From: Chloroflexota bacterium
GTDB lineage: Bacteria; Chloroflexota; UBA11872; VXNJ01
Direction: 5' to 3'
Assembly (NCBI GenBank): GCA_026708165.1
Contig: JAPOVO010000020.1
Location: forward strand, 1 to 17,537
Length of the DNA stretch: 17,537 nucleotides
Part shown: positions 6,636 through 14,910 of the stretch, piece after piece
Layout of the letters: each line of letters starts with the position of its first letter
Position numbering within the stretch: position 1 is the stretch's first letter
Translations under genes and position numbers: made by a program
Notes under the pieces: generated by a model
What the model saw: only the letters and a program-made list of their open reading frames with translations
Told to the model about the DNA's origin: nothing
Database searches by the model: none

Positions 6636-8438
6636 GTGGCCGCCGTATCAGCCAATCAGCCCCGCGTCAGAGCGGACGTAGACGACCCCATACTGCTCGA
6701 AGTCGTTCGGAACTACCTCATCAGCACGTGCGAGGAAATGGGCGCGGCGATGATGCGCACGTCCTACTCGACGATGTTCAACGAGGCCCGCGACTTCTCG
6801 TGCGGCATCTTCGACAAGGCTGGCGAAATGGTCGCGATGGGCGACTTCTGCCCGGCGCACATAGGCGCGATAGTGCACACGGTGGAGTGGGCGATTAAAG
6901 AAGTCGGACCCGAAAACATGGAACCGGGGGACGTGATCCTGCACAACGATCCCTACCGGGGGGGCTGTCACCTGCCGGAGTTTCTGACGCTGAAGCCGTG
7001 CTTTCACGACGGCAAAGTGGTCGCGTACGCGGCCAACATCGCGCACATGACCGACATCGGCGGCATGGTGCCGGCGGCGTTCGGCGATACCCGCAACATA
7101 TTCCAGGAGGGGATCCGACTTCCGCCGATCAAGATCTATCGACAGGACAGGGAAGTCGAGGACATCTTCAACATAATCGCCTCCAACGTTCGGACTCCCG
7201 AGGTGTCCCGCGGCGACCTGAAGGCGATGGTCGGGTCGACCTATCTCGCCGAACGGCGCGTGATCGAGCTTATCGAGCGCTACGGCGTCGACGTGTTCAA
7301 TGGGCTGGCCGAGCGGATAAAGGACATATCCGAGCTGCTGGTGCGGCGCGCGATCAGCCAGATGCCCGACGGCGAATATACCGCCGTGGGATACCTGGAA
7401 GACGATGGCGTGGTACGTGACAAGCGGTATAAGTTCGTGGTGACGGTCGTCATTCGCGGCGACGAGATCATCGTCGATTACACGGGTTCCGATCCGCAGG
7501 CCCAGGGCGCCATAAACCAGTCTTTCGGCACGACCGCGTCGGCGACCTACGCGACTATCTTCCATATGATCGACGAAGGCATCGCCAAGAATGGCGGCGC
7601 TTACCGGCCCATAAGCATCGTCGCTCCGCCGGGAACGGTGGTAAACGTGAACTATCCCGGGTCGTGCGTGGGCGGCAACTCGGACACCTATCCGAACACG
7701 ATGGACGTGCTGTTCGCGGCGTTTGCGCAGTTCAGCGACAGGAGCACCGCGGCGGACGGGGGGACGAGCGGGCTGCTCGGGTTTTACGGAAACTCGGCCG
7801 ACAGCGGGCATCCGTTCGTGCTCTTGCATATCGAGGGGATGGGCTGGGGCGCGCGCGCCGATTCCGACGGCAACGACGCCATCGTGACCAAGAACGGCAA
7901 CTGCCTCAACTCGCCGTGCGAGGTCTTCGAGGTCCGCTATCCGGTGCGCATAGAGTCGTATCGAATCGCCGAGCGCAGTCCGGGTGTGGGCAGGCATCGC
8001 GGCGGCTACGGCGTCGAGCGGATATGGCGATGCCTTGCGCCGAGCACCGTGAGCGCCCATCTCAACCGCCTCATGGTGCAGCCGTGGGGAATCAAGGGCG
8101 GCAGGCCCGCCAACAACACGGCCTTGCTGTTCCAGCGGGCGTCGGAGACTGAGTGGAAGACCGCCCACGAGCTGTTCGGCACGCTTTCCAGCGGCAAGTT
8201 CTCGAACATCCAGCTTATGCCGGGCGACCAGATACTGCTGCGGACGCCGGGCGGGGGCGGCTACGGCGACCCTCTCGACCGCGATCCCGGCAATGTGCGG
8301 AGGGACGTGCTCGACGGGCTGATCGACTCGGCGGGCGCGGCGGACGTGTACGGAGTGGTCATGGACGCGGACCGGGAGTCGGTCGACGCCGAGGCGACCG
8401 CCCGTCTTAGGGAGGCGATGGCCGATGCCGCTTCGTGA
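6636..8438 (+). CDS. hyuB: hydantoinase B / 5-oxoprolinase-type subunit (HyuB family)
   Basis: The 600-residue Hydantoinase_B protein is the partner of HyuA and carries the metal-dependent half of the reaction. Family signatures are present: FCPAHIGAIVHT near residues 71-82, HNDPYRGG at 103-110, HLPEF at 112-116, AHMTDIGG at 136-143, an NYPGSCVGGNSDT segment in the middle and a C-terminal RTPGGGGYGDP. I chose GTG at 6636 because GGAG (6622-6625) lies 10 nt upstream; a TTG at 6627 in the same frame is possible but would sit almost on that site. It follows hyuA by one base, so the two are one operon. The last codons overlap a small zinc-protein gene in another frame. It is slightly long for the family (often 510-590). 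Confidence 0.9.
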   Translation: MAAVSANQPRVRADVDDPILLEVVRNYLISTCEEMGAAMMRTSYSTMFNEARDFSCGIFDKAGEMVAMGDFCPAHIGAIVHTVEWAIKEVGPENMEPGDVILHNDPYRGGCHLPEFLTLKPCFHDGKVVAYAANIAHMTDIGGMVPAAFGDTRNIFQEGIRLPPIKIYRQDREVEDIFNIIASNVRTPEVSRGDLKAMVGSTYLAERRVIELIERYGVDVFNGLAERIKDISELLVRRAISQMPDGEYTAVGYLEDDGVVRDKRYKFVVTVVIRGDEIIVDYTGSDPQAQGAINQSFGTTASATYATIFHMIDEGIAKNGGAYRPISIVAPPGTVVNVNYPGSCVGGNSDTYPNTMDVLFAAFAQFSDRSTAADGGTSGLLGFYGNSADSGHPFVLLHIEGMGWGARADSDGNDAIVTKNGNCLNSPCEVFEVRYPVRIESYRIAERSPGVGRHRGGYGVERIWRCLAPSTVSAHLNRLMVQPWGIKGGRPANNTALLFQRASETEWKTAHELFGTLSSGKFSNIQLMPGDQILLRTPGGGGYGDPLDRDPGNVRRDVLDGLIDSAGAADVYGVVMDADRESVDAEATARLREAMADAAS

Positions 8439-8601
8439 GGTAGACAAGATGCCGCGCTGTGCTTCGTGCGGGATCCTGGTGCCGTGCCAGGAGATAGCGA
8501 AAACGCACGCCAGCGTGAAGGTCATCGTTTGCAGCGAGAAGTGCTTCCGTATTTACAGAACCTACTGGTATCCCAAATATGGCCAAAAGCGGGCAAGCTG
8601 A
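8425..8601 (+). CDS. small zinc-finger-like protein (CxxC...CxxxC, TRASH/YHS-like) coupled to hyuB
   Basis: A 58-residue frame runs from ATG 8425 to TGA 8601 and overlaps the last 14 bases of hyuB. GGGAGG at 8410-8415 lies 9 nt upstream, one of the best ribosome binding sites in the window. Cysteines C12 and C15 (RCASCG) and C36 and C40 (VCSEKCF) form a CxxC-x20-CxxxC pattern, followed by an aromatic, basic tail (YRTYWYPKYG). This is the arrangement of TRASH/YHS-type treble-clef metal-binding domains. A further Cys (C21) and a His (H28) lie between. A second ATG at codon 9 is an alternative start. Because it is coupled to hyuB, it may be a small metal-binding subunit or chaperone of the HyuAB enzyme; this is inference. 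I do not recognise a named family. Confidence 0.65.
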   Translation: MPLREVDKMPRCASCGILVPCQEIAKTHASVKVIVCSEKCFRIYRTYWYPKYGQKRAS

Positions 8602-8975
8602 GCCGCAGTCGGAACCTCACGGGCAGTCGGTTGTTTCGTACGGTCGAGGGTTCCACGAGTCTCAGGCCAGTTCAGGCAGAGTTTGCGGGGCGTTCATGAT
8701 TGCGGCGTCGGATTTAACCTCGGCGTGTAGTTTGATCTTGTAGGACACTGCGAGCTGCGGCGACAGGGACGCTCGGTGCGTGCAAGCGAACGGTCGCCCC
8801 AGAGGGTTGAAGACACACGGTTTGCTCCATACGCTACCGCGTCACCGCACGCTCCGGTTAAATTGAACTAGGGAAACTCCACAGACGGGGAACGTAGAAA
8901 AGGCGCCGCAACGCTGGTGATTGGACCTTCTCAGAACGGCGATAGAGACCTGCCGCCGCTACCAAGACGTCGGGC
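8602..8975. other. 374-bp intergenic region, no gene seen
   Basis: I find no convincing coding frame, RNA gene or strong terminator between the small zinc-protein gene and the response regulator gene. Open frames here are short and lack ribosome binding sites. A TTGAAG (near 8807) with CATACG about 15 bp on is a poor promoter candidate. The 3' third (about 8855-8930) is more AT-rich, with TTAAATTGAACTAGGG, and could contain the leader of the response regulator transcript. Confidence 0.4.
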
Positions 8976-9716
8976 GTGATCGGGTCCGGCGGACGCGGGG
9001 CGGAGACCGGCGGCAAAGTGCTGGTGGTCGAAGACGAGTTCAGTCTGGCGTCGACGATCTCTTACAACCTCAAGCGCGAGGGCTTCGACGCGCATACCTG
9101 CGCGCGCGGCGACGAAGCGGTCAAGGCGGCGGCGGACTACGTTCCGGACCTGATAATCCTGGACATCATGCTGCCGGGCATGGACGGGTTCGAGGTCTGC
9201 CGCAAGATTCGCCGCAGCTCGTCGGTGCCTATTCTGATGCTGACGGCCCGTGACGAGGAGATCGACCGCGTGGTCGGACTCGAAATCGGTGCGGACGACT
9301 ATCTGACAAAACCCTTTTCGATGCGCGAGCTGATCGCCCGCACCAGGGCCATGCTGCGCCGCCGGACCTTGTTGCGGGAAGAGCTGGTGACCGCTGAAGC
9401 GCAGGAAGCCCGCGACGAATGGCTGGAATCGGACGATCTGAGGGTCAACACCGCCACGAGGGACGTATTTCTTGCGGACAAGCCTGTTCGGCTCCGCCCG
9501 AAGGAGTTCGATCTTCTTACGTTTCTACTGAAGCACAAGCGGCAGGTCTTCTCGGCGGAACGGCTGCTCGATCTGGTCTGGGGCTACGAGGCGGCGGTCG
9601 ACACAGGTACGGTGAGCGTTCACGTCAGCAACCTGCGGCGCAAGATCGAGCGCGACGCCAGCCGGCCGCAGCGACTGGAGACCGTGCGCGGGGTCGGCTA
9701 TCGGTTCGTTCGCTGA
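8976..9716 (+). CDS. PhoB/OmpR-family winged-helix response regulator
   Basis: This 246-residue two-component regulator has an N-terminal receiver domain (about 14-128) and a C-terminal trans_reg_C winged helix (about 145-246). The receiver carries E19/D20 in VVEDEF, the phospho-acceptor D63 in ILDIMLPGMDG, T90 in LMLTA and K112 in LTKPF. The DNA-binding half has LRPKEFDLL, VSVHVSNLRRKIE and the closing RGVGYRF typical of PhoB, PhoP and RegX3. Start GTG 8976 is the only start codon before the first beta strand; no good ribosome binding site is seen. The pst operon 1.3 kb away suggests a PhoB-like phosphate-starvation regulator, but MtrA/PhoP-type roles are possible. No histidine kinase or phoU gene is adjacent; the next gene is convergent. 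Confidence 0.88.
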   Translation: MIGSGGRGAETGGKVLVVEDEFSLASTISYNLKREGFDAHTCARGDEAVKAAADYVPDLIILDIMLPGMDGFEVCRKIRRSSSVPILMLTARDEEIDRVVGLEIGADDYLTKPFSMRELIARTRAMLRRRTLLREELVTAEAQEARDEWLESDDLRVNTATRDVFLADKPVRLRPKEFDLLTFLLKHKRQVFSAERLLDLVWGYEAAVDTGTVSVHVSNLRRKIERDASRPQRLETVRGVGYRFVR

Positions 9717-9771
9717 ACAGGGGCGCTGAGTCTCGCAGACCTGCCGCTGCGACGACCGGGATTACCGCTTG

Positions 9772-9790
9772 CGCCGGCGTCGTTCCGGCG
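9772..9790. terminator. hairpin between convergent response regulator and aquaporin genes
   Basis: CGCCGG (9772-9777) and CCGGCG (9785-9790) form a perfect 6-bp stem with a 7-nt loop, in the 154-bp gap between two convergent genes. It could serve either strand, but no long T run follows on either side, so support is limited. Confidence 0.35.
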
Positions 9791-9870
9791 GATTTGGACC
9801 TCGATGCGTCCTTCTCCGATCGCATCCAGCAGCGGGGCGGCCATCTGGCTGCGGCCCGCGCTGTCCGCGC

Positions 9871-10569
9871 TCACGTTGGTGGCCGGTCTTTGACCGGAGC
9901 GGTCTTGGGCAACAGAAAGGCGACCACGGCGACAGCCGCGATCGCGCCAATAATCTGGCCGATCAGGAAACCCGGGACCGACGCCGGGTCGATACCAGCG
10001 AACGAGCCGGTCACCGTGCGCGCAATCGTGACCGCCGGGTTGGCGAATGACGTGGAAGCGGTAAAGAAGTAGGCCCCGCCTATATAGGCCCCAACTGCGA
10101 ACGGGAGCAGCGTGGTCCGCCCTGACCTGACCGCCGCGAAGATGATGAGGACCAATCCGAACGTCGCGACCGCCTCGGAGAGAATGAGCGGCCAGCCGCC
10201 GCGGTCGAGCGTCGAGACTTCGACGGCCCGCCGGTCGAACATCACGTTGGCGAGGATGCATCCGGCGAAGGCTCCGGCGCACTGGGCGATCACGTAACCA
10301 ACGGCGAGCCTTCCGCTGGAGCGTTCGAGCAGCCAGTTGGCCAGTGTCACGGCGGGGTTGATCTGCGCTCCCGAAACGGTGAAGAGGGCGATGATAATGG
10401 CGATGAGCGCCGCGGCGGTGGCGAGGGAATTTTGCAGGAGACGAAGTCCGGCGTCGTTCGGACTGAGTTCAGCGGCGGCCCACGCCGACCCGACGACGGC
10501 GAGCAGCAGCAAGGCCGTCCCGATGAACTCCGCGGCCAGCTTGCGCGCGGGGTCGACTATCGAAACCAT
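9871..10569 (-). CDS. aquaporin/MIP family channel, AqpS-like
   Basis: This 232-residue protein is a six-helix MIP channel with both pore loops: NPA at 71-73 (SGAQINPAVT) and NPA at 177-179 (SFANPAVTIAR). The arginine that normally follows the second NPA in the ar/R selectivity filter is replaced by V180. Together with segments such as VGSAWAAAEL, VATFGLVLI and ASTSFANPAV, this places it with the AqpS-like bacterial group, members of which lie in arsenic-resistance operons and pass arsenite or methylated arsenicals. No ars genes are seen here. It is convergent to the response regulator and divergent from pstS, sharing a 457-bp upstream region. The ATG at 10569 has no clear ribosome binding site. 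It could equally carry water, glycerol or other small neutral solutes. Confidence 0.85.
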   Translation of the reverse strand: MVSIVDPARKLAAEFIGTALLLLAVVGSAWAAAELSPNDAGLRLLQNSLATAAALIAIIIALFTVSGAQINPAVTLANWLLERSSGRLAVGYVIAQCAGAFAGCILANVMFDRRAVEVSTLDRGGWPLILSEAVATFGLVLIIFAAVRSGRTTLLPFAVGAYIGGAYFFTASTSFANPAVTIARTVTGSFAGIDPASVPGFLIGQIIGAIAAVAVVAFLLPKTAPVKDRPPT

Positions 10570-11026
10570 GGAGACAATCGTGCGTCCGGCGCCCGATTTT
10601 GACGGTTGGGCACGTTTGCGGCCAGTTGTTCAGATCCCATTAGACGGAAGTCTATGCGGCGTTCGCAGTTTAAGGCCGCGGATCTAAGTTGGAGTCTGGA
10701 TAGCCGGTTAAGGCGTAGAAACGGCCGCAGCGTGGAATCGCCGCCGTGTGTCGACGGTCGCTTTCGCGTTCGAGGCCTGGGTCTTGCGTTCTGTCTATCA
10801 GGCAGATGGCAAGCGGGCGCGAACGGCGAAGGCCGGTCGGTCTGGACCGGCGCAACATAGCGACTCCCCGCGGTGATTTCCAATCGACGTTTAGCCGAAC
10901 GTTTAGCTCCGCTTAAGCATCGCCCCGATTCCGTTTATTCAGCGTACGTACATTTGAACCTGATAGTGCACATGACTTGCCCTTTATCGATTAGCGGCAA
11001 GCACGAGTTTGTTTGTGGAGGTTCGA
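10570..11026. other. 457-bp intergenic region between aquaporin and pstS genes
   Basis: No coding frame here is convincing. The region holds a perfect 7-bp hairpin, GCCGGTC (10832-10838) with GACCGGC (10845-10851), then the tandem repeat listed separately, then an AT-richer stretch (10925-10975) with palindromes GTACGTAC and GTGCAC and a -10-like GATAGT near 10963-10968. CTTGCC (10976-10981) and GGCAAG (10996-11001) can form a weak stem in the pstS leader. Promoters for both divergent genes should be here. Confidence 0.4.
10888..10918 (+). promoter_or_regulatory. tandem direct repeat upstream of pstS, candidate Pho-box-like operator
   Basis: CGTTTAGC occurs twice, at 10888-10895 and 10900-10907, exactly 12 bp apart. 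The palindrome GCTTAAGC (10911-10918) follows as a possible degenerate third half-site. PhoB/PhoP-type regulators bind tandem direct repeats of 6-8 bp at a spacing of about one helical turn (11 bp for E. coli and Streptomyces sites). The position, about 110-140 bp before pstS, and the nearby response regulator make this a reasonable operator candidate. The 12-bp period and the sequence differ from known boxes. Confidence 0.4.
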
Positions 11027-12124
11027 TTGGAAGCAATCACCCGGCGGCGCGCCCTGTGGCTTTTGGGAGCCGGGGCGGCCCTATCCGGCGCTGCCGTCCT
11101 GGCCGGTTGCGGGGAGACTCAGGCTGTGACGGAGACGAAGGCTGGGGAGGCGCCGGTCGGAAAGATCGTCACCGTAACGGCGGCTTCCGGAGAGATGTCG
11201 GGGACGATTCTGGTGGACGGCTCCAGCACGGTCGGCCCGATATCGCAGGCGGTAGCTGAGGAGTACCAGGGGCTATTTCCGAAGGTTCGCGTGCCGGTCG
11301 GGATTTCCGGCAGCGGCGGCGGATTCAAGAAGTTCTGCAGGCTCGAGACGGACATTTCCGACGCGTCGCGATTCATCAAGGAGTCCGAGCAGAGTCTCTG
11401 CGGCGAGAACAACGTGGGCTACATAGAGCTGCCGGTGGCCATCGACGGCATCGCGGTGGTGGTCAATCCCCAGAACAGCGTGGTAGGCGATTGCGTCACC
11501 ATCGAAGAGCTAAACAAGATGTGGGACCCCTCGTCCGAGGAGAACGTCACGAACTGGTCGCAGGTCAGGGACGGCCTGCCGGCCGACGACTTCGCGCTCT
11601 ACGGTCCGGGCGCCGACTCCGGGACGTACGACTACTTCACCAAGGTAGTCAACGGCAGAGAAGGCGCGAGCCGCGGCGACTACACGCCGAGCGAAGACGA
11701 CAACGTGCTCGTGCAGGGAGTTTCGGGCGACCTCAACGCGCTGGGATTCTTCGGACTCGCCTACTACGAGCAGAACGTCGATCTCGTGAAAGCTTTGAAA
11801 GTCGACGACGGTTCCGGCTGCATTTTCCCCAACATCGATGACGTGCTGACCGGAAAGTACCCGCTCTCGCGGGCCATCTTCATATACGTCAGCACGCAGG
11901 CGGCCGAGCGTCCCGAAGTGCAGGTATTCATCGAGTTCTATATGAAGAACGCCGCGGGCCTGGTGGGGCAGATCGGATACGTTCCTCTGCCCGACGAGTT
12001 GTACGAGATGGGCCTGGAACGATTCGAGCAGCGCAAAGTCGGCAGCCTGAACGGCGCGGATGCAAACTACGAGTTCTCTTCGAGTCCTGCCGCGATACTC
12101 GAAGCCTGGAATAACGGAGCGTAA
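11027..12124 (+). CDS. pstS: phosphate ABC transporter substrate-binding lipoprotein PstS
   Basis: This is the phosphate-binding protein of the high-affinity Pst transporter, 365 residues from the chosen start. The N-terminus has [13 protein letters not shown], a hydrophobic core and the lipobox LAGC with C28 as the likely lipidated residue; the RRR suggests a possible Tat-type signal. The phosphate pocket motifs are DGSSTVGP (64-71), SGSGGG (94-99), DISDASR (109-115) and, later, [13 protein letters not shown] chose TTG 11027 because GGAGG (11017-11021) lies 5 nt upstream and the signal peptide then has normal length; TTG 11009 and GTG 11015 in the same frame are alternatives. It leads the pstSCAB operon, with a 96-bp gap before pstC holding a hairpin. 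Confidence 0.9.
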   Translation: MEAITRRRALWLLGAGAALSGAAVLAGCGETQAVTETKAGEAPVGKIVTVTAASGEMSGTILVDGSSTVGPISQAVAEEYQGLFPKVRVPVGISGSGGGFKKFCRLETDISDASRFIKESEQSLCGENNVGYIELPVAIDGIAVVVNPQNSVVGDCVTIEELNKMWDPSSEENVTNWSQVRDGLPADDFALYGPGADSGTYDYFTKVVNGREGASRGDYTPSEDDNVLVQGVSGDLNALGFFGLAYYEQNVDLVKALKVDDGSGCIFPNIDDVLTGKYPLSRAIFIYVSTQAAERPEVQVFIEFYMKNAAGLVGQIGYVPLPDELYEMGLERFEQRKVGSLNGADANYEFSSSPAAILEAWNNGA

Positions 12125-12140
12125 CGTTCTGTCAGTTCGT

Positions 12141-12160
12141 TGCCGCCGTTCGTCGCGGCA
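12141..12160 (+). promoter_or_regulatory. stem-loop between pstS and pstC
   Basis: TGCCGC (12141-12146) and GCGGCA (12155-12160) form a perfect 6-bp stem with an 8-nt loop, 17 bp after the pstS stop. Hairpins after the binding-protein gene are common in ABC transporter operons, where they protect the upstream mRNA or partly terminate transcription so that more binding protein than permease is made. That role here is inferred. Confidence 0.4.
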
Positions 12161-12220
12161 GGCGCGGCCCGCCCCTGCTAACCGGACGATTCTTGCGGAG
12201 GCGCGAGTGCCCCTAGCAAC

Positions 12221-13180
12221 ATGAGTGAAATGACCGAAGCGCCCCGGCGCGGCGGGGTCGAGGCCCTCGGCGATTTGACTTCGAGAGGCCCGGCCCGAAA
12301 GCGCCGGGCGATCTTCGAGCGCGCAATTCAGGCCGTCCTGTTTGCGTGCGCGGCGATTTCGATACTCACCACGTTCGGGATCGTTGCCACGCTGCTTGGC
12401 GAGACGATCCAGTTCCTCCGCCAGGTTTCCATAGTCGACTTCCTAACCGGCACGCGCTGGACCCCGCTGTTCGCCTCCAAGCACTTTGGAGTGCTGCCGC
12501 TCGTCAACGGCACGATAGCGGTCGCATTCGTCGCGATGGTCGTGGCTTTGCCGGTCGGGATCCTGACGGCGATCTTCCTCAGCGAATACGCGCCGACCCG
12601 GTTCCGCAGCGTGCTCAAGCCCATACTGGAAGTGCTGGCGGGAATCCCGACGGTCGTTTACGGCTACTTCGCGCTGCTCTTCATCACCCCGATACTCCGG
12701 GAAATATTCCCGCAGACGGGGATATTCAACGTCGCCAGCGCGGGCATCGTGATGGGCTTCATGATCCTGCCGATGATGGCCTCGATCAGCGAGGACGCCC
12801 TGCGCGCCGTACCGTCGGGACTCCGGGAGGGGGCGTACGCGCTGGGCGCGACCAAATACCAGACCGTTACGCGGGTGGTCGTGCCGGGAGCGCTCTCGGG
12901 AATCCTGGCCGCGGTAATCCTCTCGATCTCCCGCGCCATCGGCGAGACGATGATCGTGGCAATAGCCGCCGGACTCCAGCCGAAGATGGGTTTCAACCTG
13001 CTTCAGTCGATGGAGACGATGACGGCTTATATCGTGCAGGTGAGCCTGGGCGACACCCCGCAGGACACCATCGAGTTCCAGACAATTTTCGCCGTCGGTA
13101 CGCTCCTGTTTCTCATGACCTTCGTCATGAACGTCGTTAGCGACTGGCTCGTGCGGCGGTTCCGGGAGGCGTACGAGTGA
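12221..13180 (+). CDS. pstC: phosphate ABC transporter permease PstC
   Basis: This 319-residue inner-membrane permease has six predicted helices (first at about 35-62) after a charged cytoplasmic N-terminus of about 30 residues. PstC features are the SEYAP motif (121-125), [14 protein letters not shown] (139-152), the EAA coupling loop [10 protein letters not shown] (201-210) that contacts PstB, and SRAIGETM (237-244). With PstA it forms the membrane channel. The best-placed start is ATG 12221; a GGAGG (12197-12201) lies 19 nt upstream, farther than usual, and a second ATG at codon 4 is possible. The stop overlaps the pstA start by 4 bp (GTGA). Confidence 0.93.
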   Translation: MSEMTEAPRRGGVEALGDLTSRGPARKRRAIFERAIQAVLFACAAISILTTFGIVATLLGETIQFLRQVSIVDFLTGTRWTPLFASKHFGVLPLVNGTIAVAFVAMVVALPVGILTAIFLSEYAPTRFRSVLKPILEVLAGIPTVVYGYFALLFITPILREIFPQTGIFNVASAGIVMGFMILPMMASISEDALRAVPSGLREGAYALGATKYQTVTRVVVPGALSGILAAVILSISRAIGETMIVAIAAGLQPKMGFNLLQSMETMTAYIVQVSLGDTPQDTIEFQTIFAVGTLLFLMTFVMNVVSDWLVRRFREAYE

Positions 13181-14058
13181 TCACCCTCGGAGAGACTGGT
13201 ACCAGGTTTCACACGATCTATCGCCGCATAGTCGGCAGGGGATTCGCGACCGCGACGTTGATCGCGACGCTCCTGGGCGTGGTGATGCTGGCCGTGCTCA
13301 TGTTCGACGTATTTCGAGACGGCGCCCATGAGGTGGATGGCGAGTTTCTGACAAGCTATCCGTCGCGGTTCCCGGAAAAGTCGGGGCTTCGCTCGGCGCT
13401 TCTGGGGACGGCCTGGATGCTCGGACTGACGGCCGCGATGGCTTTTCCGATTGGGGTCGGCGCGGCCATTTATATGGAAGAATACGCGCCCAATAACTGG
13501 CTCACGCGCGTGATCCAGATAAACATCGCGAATCTCGCCGGAGTGCCTTCCGTCGTGTATGGATTGCTGGGGCTGGGCGTGTTCGTGCGAGCGATGGAGC
13601 TGGGCCGGTCGGTGCTGGCCGGTTCCATGACGATGTCTCTGCTGATACTGCCGCTGATAATCGTCGCGTCGCGGGAGGCGATCAGGGCCGTTCCCGACTC
13701 GCTTCGGGAAGCGTCGCTGGCGCTTGGCGCGTCGCGCTGGCAGATGGTGTCGCGCACCGTGCTGCCGAGCGCCATGCCCGGCATTCTCACGGGGACCATA
13801 CTGGCCCTTTCACGGGCGATAGGAGAGACGGCCCCGCTGATCACCATCGGCGCTCTCACCTATATAGCGTTCGACCCCCAAGGGCCGATGGACCTGTTCA
13901 CGGTCCTGCCGATACAGATTTTCAACTGGGTATCGCTGCCGCAGAAGGAGTTTCACAGTCTGGCGGCGGGCGGCATCGTCGTGCTACTGGTCGTTCTGCT
14001 CCTCAGCAACTCGGTGGCCATCCTGATACGAAACAGATTTGAGCGGAGGCGGTATTGA
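13177..14058 (+). CDS. pstA: phosphate ABC transporter permease PstA
   Basis: This 293-residue inner-membrane permease is the partner of PstC. Six hydrophobic helices are visible, the first at about 22-46 and the last near 266-286. Diagnostic segments are EEYAPNNW (101-108), [15 protein letters not shown] (119-133), the EAA loop [10 protein letters not shown] (176-185) and [10 protein letters not shown]. The GTG start overlaps the pstC stop in GTGA and has GGGAGG about 8 nt upstream. The end overlaps the TTG start of pstB by 4 bp, so pstC, pstA and pstB are translationally coupled. The length is normal for PstA. Confidence 0.93.
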   Translation: MITLGETGTRFHTIYRRIVGRGFATATLIATLLGVVMLAVLMFDVFRDGAHEVDGEFLTSYPSRFPEKSGLRSALLGTAWMLGLTAAMAFPIGVGAAIYMEEYAPNNWLTRVIQINIANLAGVPSVVYGLLGLGVFVRAMELGRSVLAGSMTMSLLILPLIIVASREAIRAVPDSLREASLALGASRWQMVSRTVLPSAMPGILTGTILALSRAIGETAPLITIGALTYIAFDPQGPMDLFTVLPIQIFNWVSLPQKEFHSLAAGGIVVLLVVLLLSNSVAILIRNRFERRRY

Positions 14059-14885
14059 TCGGTCTGCAAATAGGCAAGACGGTTTTTCGGGCGCCGGAAG
14101 TAGAGCAGCCGGAAGCGCCGGAGGAGACCATTCTCTCCACGAAGAAGCTGAGCTTCTGGTACGGAGAGAAGCGGGCTCTTGACGGCATCAGCATGGAGAT
14201 ACCCGTCCGGCAGGTTACGGCGATCATAGGACCGTCCGGGTGCGGCAAGAGCACCTATCTGCGGTGCTTCAACCGCATGAACGAGCTGATTCCCGGCTCT
14301 AACTTCGACGGCGCGGTCGAGTACCGCGGCAGGGACATCAACGACGGCCGCGTCGATCCCGTGAGCATTCGCCGGCAGATTGGCATGGTGTTTCAGAAGC
14401 CGAACCCGTTTCCCAAGTCCATCTACGACAACATCGTCTTTGGCGCCAAGGTAAACGGTATGTCGGCGGATATGGACGAGCTGGTGGAGACGTCGCTGCG
14501 CAAGGCTGCGCTTTGGGACGAGGTCAAGAACGATCTCAAGCAGAGCGGCCTGGCCCTGTCGGGCGGGCAGCAGCAGCGCCTCTGCATCGCGCGCGCGCTG
14601 GCGGTCGAGCCGGAGGTCATCTTGATGGATGAGCCATGTTCGGCGCTCGACCCGATTGCGACCACGCGCATAGAGGACCTGATCCGAACGCTGCGGGAGA
14701 CCTACACCATCGTCATCGTGACCCACAACATGCAGCAGGCGGCGCGCGTCTCCGATAAGACCGCCTTCTTTACGGTCGGCGAAAGCGGAGGCGGGGAGCT
14801 CGTCGAGTTCGACGACACTCAACGGTTGTTCACGACGCCCAGCGATCCGCGGACCGAGGCTTACATCACCGGGCGGTTCGGCTAG
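14055..14885 (+). CDS. pstB: phosphate ABC transporter ATP-binding protein PstB
   Basis: This 276-residue ATPase drives phosphate uptake by PstSCA. All ABC motifs are intact: Walker [10 protein letters not shown] (59-67), Q-loop Q114 in [10 protein letters not shown], signature LSGGQ (168-172), Walker B VILMDEP (188-194) with catalytic E193, and H-loop H224 in VTHNM. The [14 protein letters not shown] stretch and CSALDPIAT are typical of PstB rather than of other ABC ATPases. It starts at TTG 14055, with GGAGG (14045-14049) 5 nt upstream inside the end of pstA. A 30-residue extension precedes the ABC domain. The operon ends here: phoU, which often follows, is not present, and the next gene is convergent 25 bp away. 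Confidence 0.95.
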   Translation: MIGLQIGKTVFRAPEVEQPEAPEETILSTKKLSFWYGEKRALDGISMEIPVRQVTAIIGPSGCGKSTYLRCFNRMNELIPGSNFDGAVEYRGRDINDGRVDPVSIRRQIGMVFQKPNPFPKSIYDNIVFGAKVNGMSADMDELVETSLRKAALWDEVKNDLKQSGLALSGGQQQRLCIARALAVEPEVILMDEPCSALDPIATTRIEDLIRTLRETYTIVIVTHNMQQAARVSDKTAFFTVGESGGGELVEFDDTQRLFTTPSDPRTEAYITGRFG

Positions 14886-14910
14886 CGTTTCGAGCTCGAG
14901 AGCGGCTGGG

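Noticed and set aside
4412..6655. Minus-strand open frame running upstream of the PhyH gene, giving an apparent 1021-residue protein
   Set aside because: It is antisense to hyuA, low in recognisable motifs and Arg/Pro/His-rich as expected for a GC-rich shadow frame. The PhyH domain begins near ATG 4411, which has its own ribosome binding site.
6648..8525. 625-codon open frame on the minus strand opposite hyuB
   Set aside because: It is a shadow of hyuB produced by codon bias; its composition (His, Arg, Val runs) is not protein-like, and hyuB motifs are unmistakable on the plus strand.
8860..8925. Cobalamin-riboswitch-like wording (GGGAA, CCGCAACG) before the response regulator
   Set aside because: The B12-box and the required paired elements are absent, spacing is wrong and the downstream gene is not a B12 gene.
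10606..10860. 84-codon plus-strand frame in the aquaporin-pstS gap
   Set aside because: Arg/Ser/Gly-rich composition, no ribosome binding site, and it reads through the hairpin at 10832-10851.
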